Below, piece by piece: positions 1-7,882 of a DNA stretch of 26,210 bases (position 1 is its first letter; each line of letters starts with the position of its first letter). Source of the DNA: a virus; the IMG/VR virus record IMGVR_UViG_3300041809_000574, positions 1 through 26,210 of that record. One strand, 5' to 3'. The position numbers were made by a program, and so were the translations under genes. The notes beneath the pieces were generated by a model. The model was given only the letters and a program-made list of their open reading frames with translations, was not told the DNA's origin and searched no databases.

Positions 1-22
1 TACAGGTGCTTCTAGTTAATAC

Positions 23-838
23 TCAAACCATCAGTTTAATTCGTTCTAAAGATTTTTTGGGGTTGCTTGCGTCTTTCATGCAAAGGGTGTGAAGCCCCTG
101 ATGAGTAACCTTACTCCAATACTCAGGTCGGTGGAGAACGCCTTTGGTCTGAATTCGAGAAGTCCTACCCCTCCCCTTTACTTCCTGCTTGGCATCACAC
201 AAAGAAGTCAGGGCTCTACTTGGAACCTCCTCAGGCAACCCCGATAAAATACTAACCACGTAACGTCCGCACATAGCCAAAAGGACCGCATCACAAGCGT
301 CACTATCTATCTCTGGGAATTTCCCCTTGTCGATAAACTCCAAGGATTTATTGATGTTCTCTTTTTTGTTCCCTGCTCCACGTTGATACAACCCCATAAT
401 TGACCTAAGGGTGCTGGCATTGATAGACAGTAGGTATAGGGGAGGCACAATCAAAGGGGAATTTGATGTAAAAAACACTGAATCCACAAGACGCCTAACA
501 CTAGATAGATAGTCATTCCTTGGAGTAAACGCCTCAAACACCAAAATCAAACCAGCACCGTCATTCAACAAACTTACAACTCTGGGTGAATTGACTACCT
601 GAAGTAACCCCTTCCCAATCATCATCCCTCGAAGCCATACTGGAAGGGTGGTATCTTCCGGTTTTACCGACCCTGCACCAATAAATTCCGCGTGGGTTCT
701 ACCCCCATCCTCCTGAACGTGGGCAACTGCCCACCCTGACCGTGACAAGGATAAATCAAACCCCATGACTACCCATGAGGAGATGCCCAACCGTGGAGGA
801 ATTTGTAGTTCTACCTTTTTATGAGTATTACGTAACAC
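23..838 (-). CDS. RuvC-like Holliday junction resolvase / RNase H-fold nuclease
   Basis: 271 aa. The fold is read from the acidic residues expected in RuvC-type nucleases: D28 in GFDLSLSRSGWAVA on the first strand, E102 in LILVFEAF, and D180/D183 in the late helix IDSDACDAVLLAM. By family knowledge such enzymes cut branched DNA during phage recombination and packaging. The start is a GTG about 8 nt after a strong AGGAGG. The stop is TGA at 23-25. It is the last gene of the leftward replication/repair block and is divergent from the GIY-YIG gene just upstream; the 37-bp gap holds both SD sites. Specific family membership is inferred; the nuclease fold is fairly secure. Confidence 0.75.
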   Translation of the reverse strand: MLRNTHKKVELQIPPRLGISSWVVMGFDLSLSRSGWAVAHVQEDGGRTHAEFIGAGSVKPEDTTLPVWLRGMMIGKGLLQVVNSPRVVSLLNDGAGLILVFEAFTPRNDYLSSVRRLVDSVFFTSNSPLIVPPLYLLSINASTLRSIMGLYQRGAGNKKENINKSLEFIDKGKFPEIDSDACDAVLLAMCGRYVVSILSGLPEEVPSRALTSLCDAKQEVKGRGRTSRIQTKGVLHRPEYWSKVTHQGLHTLCMKDASNPKKSLERIKLMV

Positions 839-846
839 TAAACCGA

Positions 847-868
847 CCTCCTACCCCTAATGTAGAGG
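847..868 (+). promoter_or_regulatory. SD-sequestering leader hairpin of the plus-strand GIY-YIG gene
   Basis: CCTCCTAC (847-854) pairs with GTAGAGG (862-868), with one bulged C and a 7-nt loop. The 3' arm is the SD of the ATG at 876. It is weaker than the other leader hairpins in the window but has the same geometry. Confidence 0.45.
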
Positions 869-875
869 ATTAGAC

Positions 876-1697
876 ATGAAGCTACCTTCAAAAGAGACGA
901 TACACAACCGCTGTGGAGTCTACTGTATCAGTAATACTGTAAATGGGAAAAAGTATGTGGGTAGTTCTTTGTCTTTGTACTCCCGGCTTCAACACCATCG
1001 ACGCTACCTGCAACTACAAAAACATGAGAACCCACATCTTCAACACGCATGGGATAAGTATGGGGAGGAGCAGTTCACCATAACCATACTTGAATTCTGC
1101 AACGCCGATACTCGAATTGAAAAAGAAGAGATGTACATCACCTTTAATAACTCATTGAAAACTGGGTACAATATACGAAAACCAACAGAAGTAGGTAGAC
1201 CACCATCCCCCCGACGTGGGGTACCTTTAACCTTAGAACAAAAAGAAAAAATTTCAAACACACTGAAAGGTCGAAAAGCTGACCGTGTGGGGGTGCAAAA
1301 AGGGGCCGCGACTCGCAAACGAAATAACCACCGCCCCCTTCTAGGTAAGACTTTTTCAGATGAATGGAAACACAACCTATCTGAAAGTAAAAAGGGAAAA
1401 CCAAAACCACCGGGTTTTGGTGCTAAAATAAGCCGCGCATTGACTGGAAGAGTGCGGACGATTGAGCACTGTAACCACATCAGTGAAGGCAGGAAGGGAA
1501 TCCCCTCACCGAACAAAGGGACTAAAATGACCGAAAAACAAAAACACCACCTCTCAGAGGCACGTAGGGGGAGGGTTTGGTTATTGAACCTTGAGACTAA
1601 AGAAACTCTGTTTGTGCCCACAGCCGAGGTTGAAGCCCTGATACAAAGACAATGGGTACGATGCACAAAAAAGCTGTACCGAGAAATAAATCAATAG
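876..1697 (+). CDS. GIY-YIG homing endonuclease with NUMOD3 repeats
   Basis: 273 aa, the only convincing plus-strand protein gene here. The N-terminal GIY-YIG module shows GVYCISNTVNGKKYVGSS (residues 14-31), R37 and an acidic EKEEMYI stretch near 82-88. The rest is repeated NUMOD3-like DNA-binding motifs (KTFSDEWKHNLSESKKG and related, about 150-225). It is free-standing, inserted between RuvC and exonuclease genes, and its 3' end overlaps the convergent exonuclease by 7 bp. The SD (GTAGAGG, 862-868) can pair with CCTCCTAC (847-854), so the leader can hide the ribosome site. Confidence 0.9.
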   Translation: MKLPSKETIHNRCGVYCISNTVNGKKYVGSSLSLYSRLQHHRRYLQLQKHENPHLQHAWDKYGEEQFTITILEFCNADTRIEKEEMYITFNNSLKTGYNIRKPTEVGRPPSPRRGVPLTLEQKEKISNTLKGRKADRVGVQKGAATRKRNNHRPLLGKTFSDEWKHNLSESKKGKPKPPGFGAKISRALTGRVRTIEHCNHISEGRKGIPSPNKGTKMTEKQKHHLSEARRGRVWLLNLETKETLFVPTAEVEALIQRQWVRCTKKLYREINQ

Positions 1698-2437
1698 ACG
1701 CCTTCAGGAATTTCAATCTTTGTTACCGAAAATCCAGCCTCTTTAGCCGCCGCTTCTTCTTCAGCGAACCTATGCTCTTTAATTTTCTTCATCCAAAACT
1801 TGATATAGGAGTTGTTCTTGTCTTTGTACCAAAAATATCCGTGGTCTTTCCCCCACTGGTTGCTCTCATAAGGGATGGTGAGGCGGACGCCGATGGTGGG
1901 AATCTTGGCGTAAGCTACAACCTCTTCGATAGGATACTTATCGAGTATGGTAAGCGTAGTCATCACGTCGGAGAGGGCTTGATGGGGGAACGGGTTGAGA
2001 AACCCGTGATAGGCCGCAAGACAAGTCAACTGCTTGTTCCACTTCTTGGGGTACTCGATGTCAGTCAGTGTGTCAATCCACAACTTGCTTTCATCAAAGT
2101 CGAAGCCGCACGAAGCAATCCATGCCAGCAAAAATGGGCGGTCGCAGGTTGTGCCATTGTGAGCAACGATGACATCTGCTTGCTCATACATGTAGAGAAA
2201 TTGCCGGAGCCCTTTGACAGATTCCTTGCCGTACTTGGCGACTAACTCCAACGGGAGTTGGGTTGCTTTCAACGCCTCTTCTTCAAAGGGGGCATTCTCG
2301 GGAACCTGTACGAGGTACCCCATGGACAGCACGGCACGATGATAGTCGGTATCCCATAAAACTGCTCCAACCTCACTAATGGAGTGGAGTTTAGGATTCA
2401 ATCCAGTGGTCTCGAAGTCGATTGCAAGTAAAAGCAC
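1691..2437 (-). CDS. DEDDh 3'-5' exonuclease (DnaQ/RNase T-like)
   Basis: 248 aa. All five DEDDh catalytic residues are visible: D7 and E9 in LLLAIDFETTGL, D99 in VIVAHNGTTCDRPFLLAW, and H152 plus D157 in HQALSDVMTTL. The family removes nucleotides from 3' ends in proofreading or repair; with no polymerase domain attached this is a stand-alone exonuclease. The start is GTG 3 bp after the stop of the upstream HNH gene, and the SD-like GGGGGTGATAG lies in that gene's end. The C-terminal 50 residues beyond the exonuclease domain are unassigned. Confidence 0.85.
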   Translation of the reverse strand: MLLLAIDFETTGLNPKLHSISEVGAVLWDTDYHRAVLSMGYLVQVPENAPFEEEALKATQLPLELVAKYGKESVKGLRQFLYMYEQADVIVAHNGTTCDRPFLLAWIASCGFDFDESKLWIDTLTDIEYPKKWNKQLTCLAAYHGFLNPFPHQALSDVMTTLTILDKYPIEEVVAYAKIPTIGVRLTIPYESNQWGKDHGYFWYKDKNNSYIKFWMKKIKEHRFAEEEAAAKEAGFSVTKIEIPEGVY

Positions 2438-2440
2438 CTA

Positions 2441-3088
2441 TCACCCCCCATATTTCAAAGTCGTCTCATTGTTAATACAACGTTTTAACCAATTACAATT
2501 AGAACAAAGAAGCTGATACCCAAAAGAATTATTTAGTACCTTCTTGAGATAGGCTTCAACATGAAGCTCTTTTCTTTCGCGATAGCCCCCTCCGTTCACG
2601 TGGTCTATCTGTAATAGACGTTCATCGGTACAGCCGGTCGAGCCATCATCATTAACCCAGCGGCAGTTAGGAGAGGAGCACTTTCCTCCCATTTTCTGGA
2701 TTACCTCATGTCTAAGTTTTTGCCGCCGCCGTTGATTATTCAACGCTCGATTACTCAAATACTTCTTATCATATCTCTTCACCTGTTCTGGATGAGAAAC
2801 TAACCAATCTTTGGTGTGTTGTTGTTTCTGTTGTTTTCTTTCCTCAGGGGTTCGGTCTTCTCCGGTTCGAGACTTACTTATTTTCGCTCTCGTTTCCTCT
2901 GAATGAGACTTACCAAAGAAGGGGTTTTTCTCTCCAGTACGTTGTCTACCCATCTCTGCCAACCTATATCGTTGCTCATCCGTCTGTTTCCATCCCCGAC
3001 CCTGCGTACCCCGTTCTTTACGAGTCAATGCGGTTATCCGTGCCTTTTCTATTATCTCTGGTGTTCTAATGTACTTTCCCGCTGGCAT
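2441..3088 (-). CDS. HNH homing endonuclease with NUMOD3
   Basis: 215 aa. Residues 55-80 carry a NUMOD3 DNA-binding motif (KNPFFGKSHSEETRAKISKS). The C-terminus is an HNH module: CSSPNCRW, then LLQIDHVNGGG with the HNH histidine, then LLCSNCNWLKR, giving two CxxC-type zinc pairs around the catalytic core. It sits between the Nudix and exonuclease genes of the repair block and ends 3 bp before the exonuclease start. The ATG at 3088 follows an SD buried in a hairpin (3095-3114). Confidence 0.88.
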   Translation of the reverse strand: MPAGKYIRTPEIIEKARITALTRKERGTQGRGWKQTDEQRYRLAEMGRQRTGEKNPFFGKSHSEETRAKISKSRTGEDRTPEERKQQKQQHTKDWLVSHPEQVKRYDKKYLSNRALNNQRRRQKLRHEVIQKMGGKCSSPNCRWVNDDGSTGCTDERLLQIDHVNGGGYRERKELHVEAYLKKVLNNSFGYQLLCSNCNWLKRCINNETTLKYGG

Positions 3089-3094
3089 AAATAA

Positions 3095-3121
3095 AGCCCC
3101 CTATTAAGGGGACTCATAGTC
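3095..3121 (-). promoter_or_regulatory. Leader hairpin hiding the SD of the HNH gene, with ACTAT motif
   Basis: On the minus strand AGTCCCC pairs with GGGGGCT across the 6-nt loop TTAATA. The 3' arm is the SD of the ATG at 3088. GACTAT (3116-3121) lies one base upstream of the stem and is the recurrent motif found ahead of most homing genes in this window. Confidence 0.6.
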
Positions 3122-3145
3122 GTGTTTCAAAATTAAACCCTAGAA

Positions 3146-3913
3146 TTAGCTTTTCCCATCAATGTCGGGAGTTTTGAAACGCCATTTAGTGTGAGCAGTG
3201 TGAACTGCTTCCTTATCATACTCCAACATAGAAGTGAGCAGCATTCCAGTGTGCATCCACATAGGCTGCGGGAGTTCCTTCGAAGGGTCGAACCACTTCC
3301 ACTCTTCTACCTTCTCAGGCTCCAGCGTTTTCAGGTCTTGAGGATTGATAGCCTCCGCGATGTAGTAGAGAGTGATGTAGTGCTTACCCCGGTCGGGAAA
3401 GTAGTCATTGGTCACCTTGCCTGTGAAGTAAATGTCCTTCAAGTCAAGATTGGTCTCTTCCTTGATTTCACGCATGGCAGTAGCAAATGGGGTCTCTGCG
3501 AAATCAACCTTCCCACCCGGAATAGCATACTGACCACCACCGAGTTCTCCTTTGCGGCAACCGAGGAGAATGCACCCATTCGTGGGGTGCTGAATCACAA
3601 CACCAATTGCAACACCGGGGTACGCCATGTGAGGAACAACCGCACCAGAGGGCATAGGGATATTCAACACATCCTTGTGCCGAGCGAACAGTCCAGCAAG
3701 GCCCGTGGAAGCGGTGCATCCGTGACAGAAATAATCAATGCCGGGGGCGAGTTCCATATCCTTACCGCAATCCGGGCAAGCAGGGAAGCACGGACGCTTG
3801 CACCCTTTCGGGCACCAAGGGTCAATGTTTTGCTCGACGTTGAGTTCGCTTCCGCACTTCTGGCACTGGCTGCTGAGCCACGGGCGCTGCTTCAGGCTTT
3901 TTCTCCTGCTCAC
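3146..3913 (-). CDS. Nudix hydrolase with N-terminal zinc ribbons
   Basis: 255 aa from a GTG at 3913 that is preceded at 7 nt by AGAGGAG; an upstream GTG at 3976 (276 aa) is possible but has a weaker SD. The N-terminus has CxxC-rich zinc-ribbon segments (CQKCGS, CPDCGK, CHGC). The centre holds a Nudix box, G-x5-E-x7-REIKEET, but the usual late glycine is N (TNL instead of xGU). Nudix enzymes cleave nucleoside diphosphates linked to another moiety; phage versions often act on NTPs, NAD-type caps or alarmones, and the substrate cannot be read here. The gene starts inside the end of the winged-helix gene in another frame. Confidence 0.85.
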   Translation of the reverse strand: MSRRKSLKQRPWLSSQCQKCGSELNVEQNIDPWCPKGCKRPCFPACPDCGKDMELAPGIDYFCHGCTASTGLAGLFARHKDVLNIPMPSGAVVPHMAYPGVAIGVVIQHPTNGCILLGCRKGELGGGQYAIPGGKVDFAETPFATAMREIKEETNLDLKDIYFTGKVTNDYFPDRGKHYITLYYIAEAINPQDLKTLEPEKVEEWKWFDPSKELPQPMWMHTGMLLTSMLEYDKEAVHTAHTKWRFKTPDIDGKS

Positions 3914-4262
3914 GTTTCTTCTCCTCTTCCCGCTCCAGCCGTTCCTTCTCAACCCGCTCCAACGCTTGCTGTTCACGCTTCTTCTTGCGTGCTGGCGTCA
4001 TCAAAGGGCGAGGTCCGGGAGCATCCTCCGGGTCAACTATGTCTATTATACCATGGGCTTCCAGCCTGTCCATAAGAGCCACAGACCCCGCATACGAAAG
4101 ATGGAATTCCTTCATCATTTCAAAGCATGAAGCGTGCTTACGCTTTTGGACAAAACTGATGACCTCGGTAAAGGGGTCTATTGGGGGTGCTACATACTCA
4201 GCAACAACAAGCGCCGTGCTGTTGTTCTCAGGAACAATCTCAACATCAATTTTTTTCTTCAT
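3822..4262 (-). CDS. Winged-helix protein resembling the FtsK gamma domain, with charged tail
   Basis: 146 aa from the ATG at 4262, preceded by AGAAAGAAG; a longer start upstream would lie in the GIY-YIG gene. Residues about 30-90 (DPFTEVISFVQKRKHAS, then SYAGSVALMDRLEAHGII) match the layout of FtsK-gamma-type winged helices that bind short DNA motifs. The C-terminal third is a Lys/Glu-rich, probably helical tail. Its start overlaps the stop of the upstream GIY-YIG gene (ATGA) and its end overlaps the Nudix gene by about 90 bp. Role inferred as DNA binding only. Confidence 0.65.
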   Translation of the reverse strand: MKKKIDVEIVPENNSTALVVAEYVAPPIDPFTEVISFVQKRKHASCFEMMKEFHLSYAGSVALMDRLEAHGIIDIVDPEDAPGPRPLMTPARKKKREQQALERVEKERLEREEEKKREQEKKPEAAPVAQQPVPEVRKRTQRRAKH

Positions 4263-5083
4263 ATTACTTCTTTCTGAAAAACCAAAGGCATCGAACACCC
4301 ACACCCTTTAGTGTTACCGCTTCTGAGATTATCCCCGGCTGCTATAAAGAAACTCCCACAATGGCATCTACACCGCCAGCGTGCCTTACCCGATTTACTA
4401 CTCTCCGCTCTTTCTAATACTGTGACTCCATTGATAACCTGTCCAATCATATCCACCCTATTCAAGGCAGCTCGGCCCATCAGTGAGGTACTAAACTTCT
4501 TACGGGTCTCTTTTGAGTGTGTATACCCTTCTGGTAACCCTGAATGATGATTAGCTAAAGCTTTCTGCCAAGCTTCTTGTTGTTTCTCTGACCGGGGGGT
4601 AGCTCGAATGGTTTCCGCCCTCTTCGCTATGTTCTCGGGAAGTTGGCAAAGTTCAAGACTCTTCAATTGAGCCTCATTTTTAGGGAGGGCTTTCAACTTT
4701 GCACAAGTCTCTGGAGAGACAACGCGACCTGTCATTCTCTCCCGCATCATCTGTTTCCACTCATCTGTGTGGGTACCTGTGAATCCTTCCCCGCCCTTGC
4801 AGATGTTGTAACCTATCTCTGGGTTGCGGGTATCGTAGAGTGCGATGAGTAATCGCTCTAAGCGGTCAAGTTCTTCCTTTGTTTGGATGTTAGAAAAGAG
4901 GGGCTCTATTGACCAAACCTCTTTGGGATGTTTACGCATGGAGTTATACAGCCGTGATTGCCCACCCCTGTGCTTGCTGGCATCTGACAGTTTAGTTTGA
5001 AGGTATTTCTTTAAGCTGTTTCCTTTGTGTTGTCCAATATAAATCTTGCCTGTAACTGTGTTGGTGATAACGTATATGAACAC
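4259..5083 (-). CDS. GIY-YIG homing endonuclease with NUMOD3 and C-terminal zinc finger
   Basis: 274 aa, GTG start. GIY-YIG core at the N-terminus (FIYVITNTVTGKIYIGQHKG). NUMOD3-like repeats follow (THTDEWKQMMRERMTGR; HSKETRKKFSTSLMGR). The C-terminal 60 residues form a zinc-finger-like module WRCRCHCG...KGCGCS, the same type found in two HNH proteins here, suggesting module swapping between nuclease families. The SD AAGGGGG lies 5 nt before the GTG, inside a perfect 14-bp hairpin. The stop overlaps the ATG of the winged-helix gene. Confidence 0.9.
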   Translation of the reverse strand: MFIYVITNTVTGKIYIGQHKGNSLKKYLQTKLSDASKHRGGQSRLYNSMRKHPKEVWSIEPLFSNIQTKEELDRLERLLIALYDTRNPEIGYNICKGGEGFTGTHTDEWKQMMRERMTGRVVSPETCAKLKALPKNEAQLKSLELCQLPENIAKRAETIRATPRSEKQQEAWQKALANHHSGLPEGYTHSKETRKKFSTSLMGRAALNRVDMIGQVINGVTVLERAESSKSGKARWRCRCHCGSFFIAAGDNLRSGNTKGCGCSMPLVFQKEVI

Positions 5084-5084
5084 A

Positions 5085-5130
5085 CAAACCCCCTTGTAAT
5101 TGATACTGTCTACAAGGGGGTTTGATAGTT
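5085..5130 (-). promoter_or_regulatory. Perfect 14-bp hairpin hiding the SD of the GIY-YIG gene, with AACTAT motif
   Basis: Arms 5085-5098 and 5111-5124 are perfect inverted repeats with a 12-nt loop. Read on the minus strand, the 3' arm contains AAGGGGG, the SD of the GTG at 5083. AACTAT (5125-5130) abuts the 5' arm. The hairpin lacks a following T-run, so a leader switch fits better than a terminator. Confidence 0.7.
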
Positions 5131-5137
5131 AAAAAGG

Positions 5138-5974
5138 TTAGGACATATCATCAATGTCTTCGAGCGAGGCTTCTTTCCCGCTTGCTGCTTGCTGACCTGC
5201 CAACAGAGCACGCCATTCGATGACAGTCAACTTGCGGCCCAGCTTGTGAATCAACTTCTTGCCGCCATCCTTGACGAACTTCTGAGCCGCAGCTTCAACC
5301 TCAGCCGCGAGTTCAGGGTTCTGCTTCCACTTCGCCTTCAACGAACGGGCTACAAACTCATAGCCAATCCCGCTGGTCTTCTTGGACATCACGATGTCAA
5401 TGTCATACACCGAAGAGTCTTCAGGAGCCAGCCCGGAAACCGAGCGGAAGTTGGAGCGGGAAAGGTCAACGTAACCAATCTCCCATTCAATCGGGGTGCC
5501 CTTTTCGTACACGCCGGTCTTGGCATCGGCGTTCACGTAGTGAAGAGCGAGGGCGACAACGTGTGCCATTCCATCCTGCTCAAGCTTCTGGCAGCAGTAG
5601 GGAATTTCGTCTTCAGTCTTGGTCGGGGCGCAGCGGAAAGTACCCTTCTTGTCCTTGGTGTCAACGAAGTGAGACTTCGCGGCCTTGGGAGCGAGGAAAG
5701 GCAGGAGTGCAAAACGTACAACCTTGTCCTTATCCGGGCGGATGCGGTTGAGACCGTCACCCTTTGCCATCAGCTTCTGGTCGCCGAATTCAACGTCAAG
5801 ATTCTCGTCGTCGTCTGCTGCGGCCTTGGTGTGGGACTTTGCTGCTGGGACCTCTCCGTCGTCTTCCAGTTCATCCTTGGCGGGTGCAGTGGCGGCAGCG
5901 GTGGTTGTGGTTGTTGTTGGCTTGCTGGAAGCCACGGGTAGTTCGTCCAATTCGTCATTCTCGAATTGCTTCAT
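5138..5974 (-). CDS. Candidate ssDNA-binding protein
   Basis: 278 aa from the ATG at 5974, which has GTGAGGA at 7 nt; an upstream ATG (6022) has no SD. Residues 1-70 are low complexity (Thr/Ala runs, then acidic). The folded core begins near MAKGDGLNRIRPDKDKVVRF and holds an aromatic and basic pattern (KSHFVD, GTFRC, IPYCCQKL, IEWEIGYVDLSRS). The chain ends in an acidic tail, EASLEDIDDMS, as in many phage and bacterial SSBs, where the tail recruits partners. No motif is decisive; SSB is an inference from tail, size and position beside HU-like, resolvase and exonuclease genes. Confidence 0.5.
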   Translation of the reverse strand: MKQFENDELDELPVASSKPTTTTTTAAATAPAKDELEDDGEVPAAKSHTKAAADDDENLDVEFGDQKLMAKGDGLNRIRPDKDKVVRFALLPFLAPKAAKSHFVDTKDKKGTFRCAPTKTEDEIPYCCQKLEQDGMAHVVALALHYVNADAKTGVYEKGTPIEWEIGYVDLSRSNFRSVSGLAPEDSSVYDIDIVMSKKTSGIGYEFVARSLKAKWKQNPELAAEVEAAAQKFVKDGGKKLIHKLGRKLTVIEWRALLAGQQAASGKEASLEDIDDMS

Positions 5975-6054
5975 AGGTGTTTCCTCACGTTTCGGTATCT
6001 TAGTTTCGGTTTCGAGTGTCATTACTGCGTTGGGTGTTACATTGCTGAACGAGG

Positions 6055-6393
6055 TTACTCACTAGCTACAGCAGCAGCCTCATCCTTCATGACTTCGAGT
6101 TGCCGAAGCTTCCCGAGAGCCACAAACTTTACCTTACGTTTGGCGTTGGTCATCTTAGTCTCGCCCGTGAAAGGTATCTTTCTATAGATACCCAGTTTGT
6201 GGCGAATACTGAACTTGCCAAAGCTGTTTAATTTCATGGAAAAGTTGTCAGTGCCGAGATTGTCAATCAGAGTGTCTTCGATGCACGTAATGACCTTGTT
6301 GACGAGTTCTTCGGCTTCCTTCTTCGTGGGTAGGTTAAGAGCCTGTTGGACTCGACCTATCAGTAATTCTCGGCCTATGCGTGAATTTGCCAT
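6055..6393 (-). CDS. HU/IHF-family DNA-binding protein
   Basis: 112 aa. The pattern follows HU proteins: N-terminal helices with KKEAEELVNKVITCIEDTL, a strand LNSFGKFSIRHKLGI, a basic arm and a KVKFVALGKLRQL end. HU-type dimers bend DNA and compact or organise replication and recombination complexes. The ATG follows GAGG at 7 nt. It lies upstream of the candidate SSB gene and downstream of a strong terminator, so it probably heads a separate transcript. Confidence 0.8.
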   Translation of the reverse strand: MANSRIGRELLIGRVQQALNLPTKKEAEELVNKVITCIEDTLIDNLGTDNFSMKLNSFGKFSIRHKLGIYRKIPFTGETKMTNAKRKVKFVALGKLRQLEVMKDEAAAVASE

Positions 6394-6482
6394 TGACTAA
6401 CCTCAAACCTATGGTGCGCGAAGTACGCTATTCACCATCTAATACTGAACTCTGTAGCTGTAATTCCGCAGTATTTACGGCA

Positions 6483-6516
6483 AAACAGGAGACCCGCCGT
6501 AGCGGGTCTCCTGTTT
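6483..6516 (-). terminator. Intrinsic terminator after the secreted-protein gene
   Basis: Perfect 15-bp stem (6483-6497 with 6502-6516) and a CGTA loop; on the minus strand the stem ends in TTT and runs into TTTTG. It sits 15 bp past the stop of the gene ending at 6531 and separates it from the HU-like gene. Confidence 0.85.
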
Positions 6517-6530
6517 ATTTAGAGGGAGGG

Positions 6531-7031
6531 CTACTGACCCCAACCAAACAACACGCCAATGATGGGCTGATAGCCGGTACCGCTTGTGACAGAAGACTTC
6601 ACCACGCGCACATTAGGCATCAGGTAGTAGTTTCCCTTCAAATGAATGGAGGCCAATCCACCTGTATTCCACTGCCAGCCAGTGTTGGTGCCGTTGAAAG
6701 AGATACCCGCCGCCGTGGGGAGATAAACTGCCACATTGCCGATGGTGACCAGCTTCTGTGCAATACCCGCACCAAAGTTGGTGTTGACAGTGAAGGGCTT
6801 GACCGTTGTGGGCAGTACGTCTACAGCAGTGAAGGCGTACGTTGATGTGCTTGGCACCAACAAATGCGCGTACAGCCCTGTGCCAGCAACGGCCGGGGTT
6901 GCTCCGACGTTATACGACGCACCAGCCGCATAGATGTTGGTAAGTTGGGAAGCTGAGGCTGGGGTCTGTGCCGACAACGCACCAGCCAAAGAAAGAACTC
7001 CTGCAAGGAGTAGGATAAGATACTTCTTCAT
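6531..7031 (-). CDS. Small exported protein with signal peptide, function unknown
   Basis: 166 aa. The N-terminus is a textbook Sec signal: MKKYLILLLAGVLSLAGALSAQ, with a likely cleavage after ALSA (residue 21). The mature part is Gly/Ala/Thr rich with alternating hydrophobic residues and few charges, suggesting beta structure, and ends in FGWGQ. The ATG follows GGAG at about 10 nt. Exported proteins are uncommon in phage replication regions; it might act at the host envelope (exclusion or receptor masking) or be a virion protein. No family recognised. Confidence 0.7.
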   Translation of the reverse strand: MKKYLILLLAGVLSLAGALSAQTPASASQLTNIYAAGASYNVGATPAVAGTGLYAHLLVPSTSTYAFTAVDVLPTTVKPFTVNTNFGAGIAQKLVTIGNVAVYLPTAAGISFNGTNTGWQWNTGGLASIHLKGNYYLMPNVRVVKSSVTSGTGYQPIIGVLFGWGQ

Positions 7032-7066
7032 GTGAGTTATTCTCCAAGAGCCAGTGGGCTCTCCTA

Positions 7067-7882
7067 CTAATACTGAGATTTCCAGATGTTCGAGATTCGA
7101 AAAGCGCAGATGTAAGGGTCAGACCGTTTGGACCGCCACAGGTCAAGTAGTTCAATCGTGTCGTGTACCTTACCATAGTCAAGCTTCAATTGCTTGAAAA
7201 ACTTGACCTTCGAAGGAGAAGCATACGCAATGAACCCCGCCTTCTTCAAGGTAGAGTCCTCATCTACTTGGACTAAGGTGTAGACAGTAAGGTCAAGGTA
7301 CAGACTGTGGAGCCGATGCTCCGGGGTTACACCGGGAACGTTGAACCATAGATTGTTTTCCCATGGCTGGGGCCAACGCTTAGACTCAGGCGGCATAGGC
7401 CCGGTCAGAAGCCACACAGCCGTCCATAGAGCCACGCGGATGTCCTCAATGGTGCCTGACGTTGCCAAGGTATCCGCCAGCCTCTCTACGAGGTCTTTAT
7501 CGGGCTTGTCTATGTCCAGCAGGGAGGCGGCGTACCGCACAATCGCGTTCGCTCCGGCTGAGCCCCTCGTAATGGGGTCGAGTGACCAGAACCCTGTGTT
7601 GTCTCTAACTTGTGGGGATAATGTGGAGGCTTCTTTAGCCGAGAGGATGCGGAACAGCTTTGGCGTTCCATCCACCAGTAGATTGGCATCGGTTATCGTA
7701 TCAGCAAACACACAGGGGAGCCCTAGAATCTGTTCAGCCAACCGTTGCTGAACGAAGTCCTCACCCACAAGAATGTTGAACCGTTTGTGTACCTTGGAAG
7801 CCAGCATGACGGGTACGGGGTTGAATTCAGAGACTCTCCTTCCCGGTCGAAACACTGACTTCTTCTTGTTTGTACTTGGCAA
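7067..7882 (-). CDS. Phage protein of unknown function
   Basis: 271 aa from a TTG at 7882 that has GGAGGAG just upstream; an ATG at 7807 lacks an SD. The protein is soluble, with a Trp-rich middle (WTAVWLLTGPMPPESKRW) and a basic C-terminus (LDLWRSKRSDPYICAFRISNIWKSQY). No catalytic motif or known fold was recognised. Its first 56 bp overlap the end of the upstream endonuclease VII-like gene in another frame, which suggests that gene arrived by insertion at this gene's 5' end. Confidence 0.7.
   Translation of the reverse strand: MPSTNKKKSVFRPGRRVSEFNPVPVMLASKVHKRFNILVGEDFVQQRLAEQILGLPCVFADTITDANLLVDGTPKLFRILSAKEASTLSPQVRDNTGFWSLDPITRGSAGANAIVRYAASLLDIDKPDKDLVERLADTLATSGTIEDIRVALWTAVWLLTGPMPPESKRWPQPWENNLWFNVPGVTPEHRLHSLYLDLTVYTLVQVDEDSTLKKAGFIAYASPSKVKFFKQLKLDYGKVHDTIELLDLWRSKRSDPYICAFRISNIWKSQY

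Noticed and set aside
1040-1666. Long minus-strand frame opposite the plus-strand GIY-YIG gene
   Set aside because: Mirror of the coding strand; no SD and a Phe/Ser/Arg-rich, domain-free product.
3191-4075. 294-codon plus-strand frame
   Set aside because: Antisense to the Nudix and winged-helix genes, whose motifs are clear; no supporting SD or motif.
5085-5124. Terminator reading of the 14-bp hairpin
   Set aside because: On the minus strand no T-run follows; instead the SD and start codon do. On the plus strand a few T/A bases follow but no gene ends there on that strand.
5189-5941. 250-codon plus-strand frame
   Set aside because: Antisense shadow of the candidate ssDNA-binding protein gene; low-complexity Gly/Val/Cys runs.
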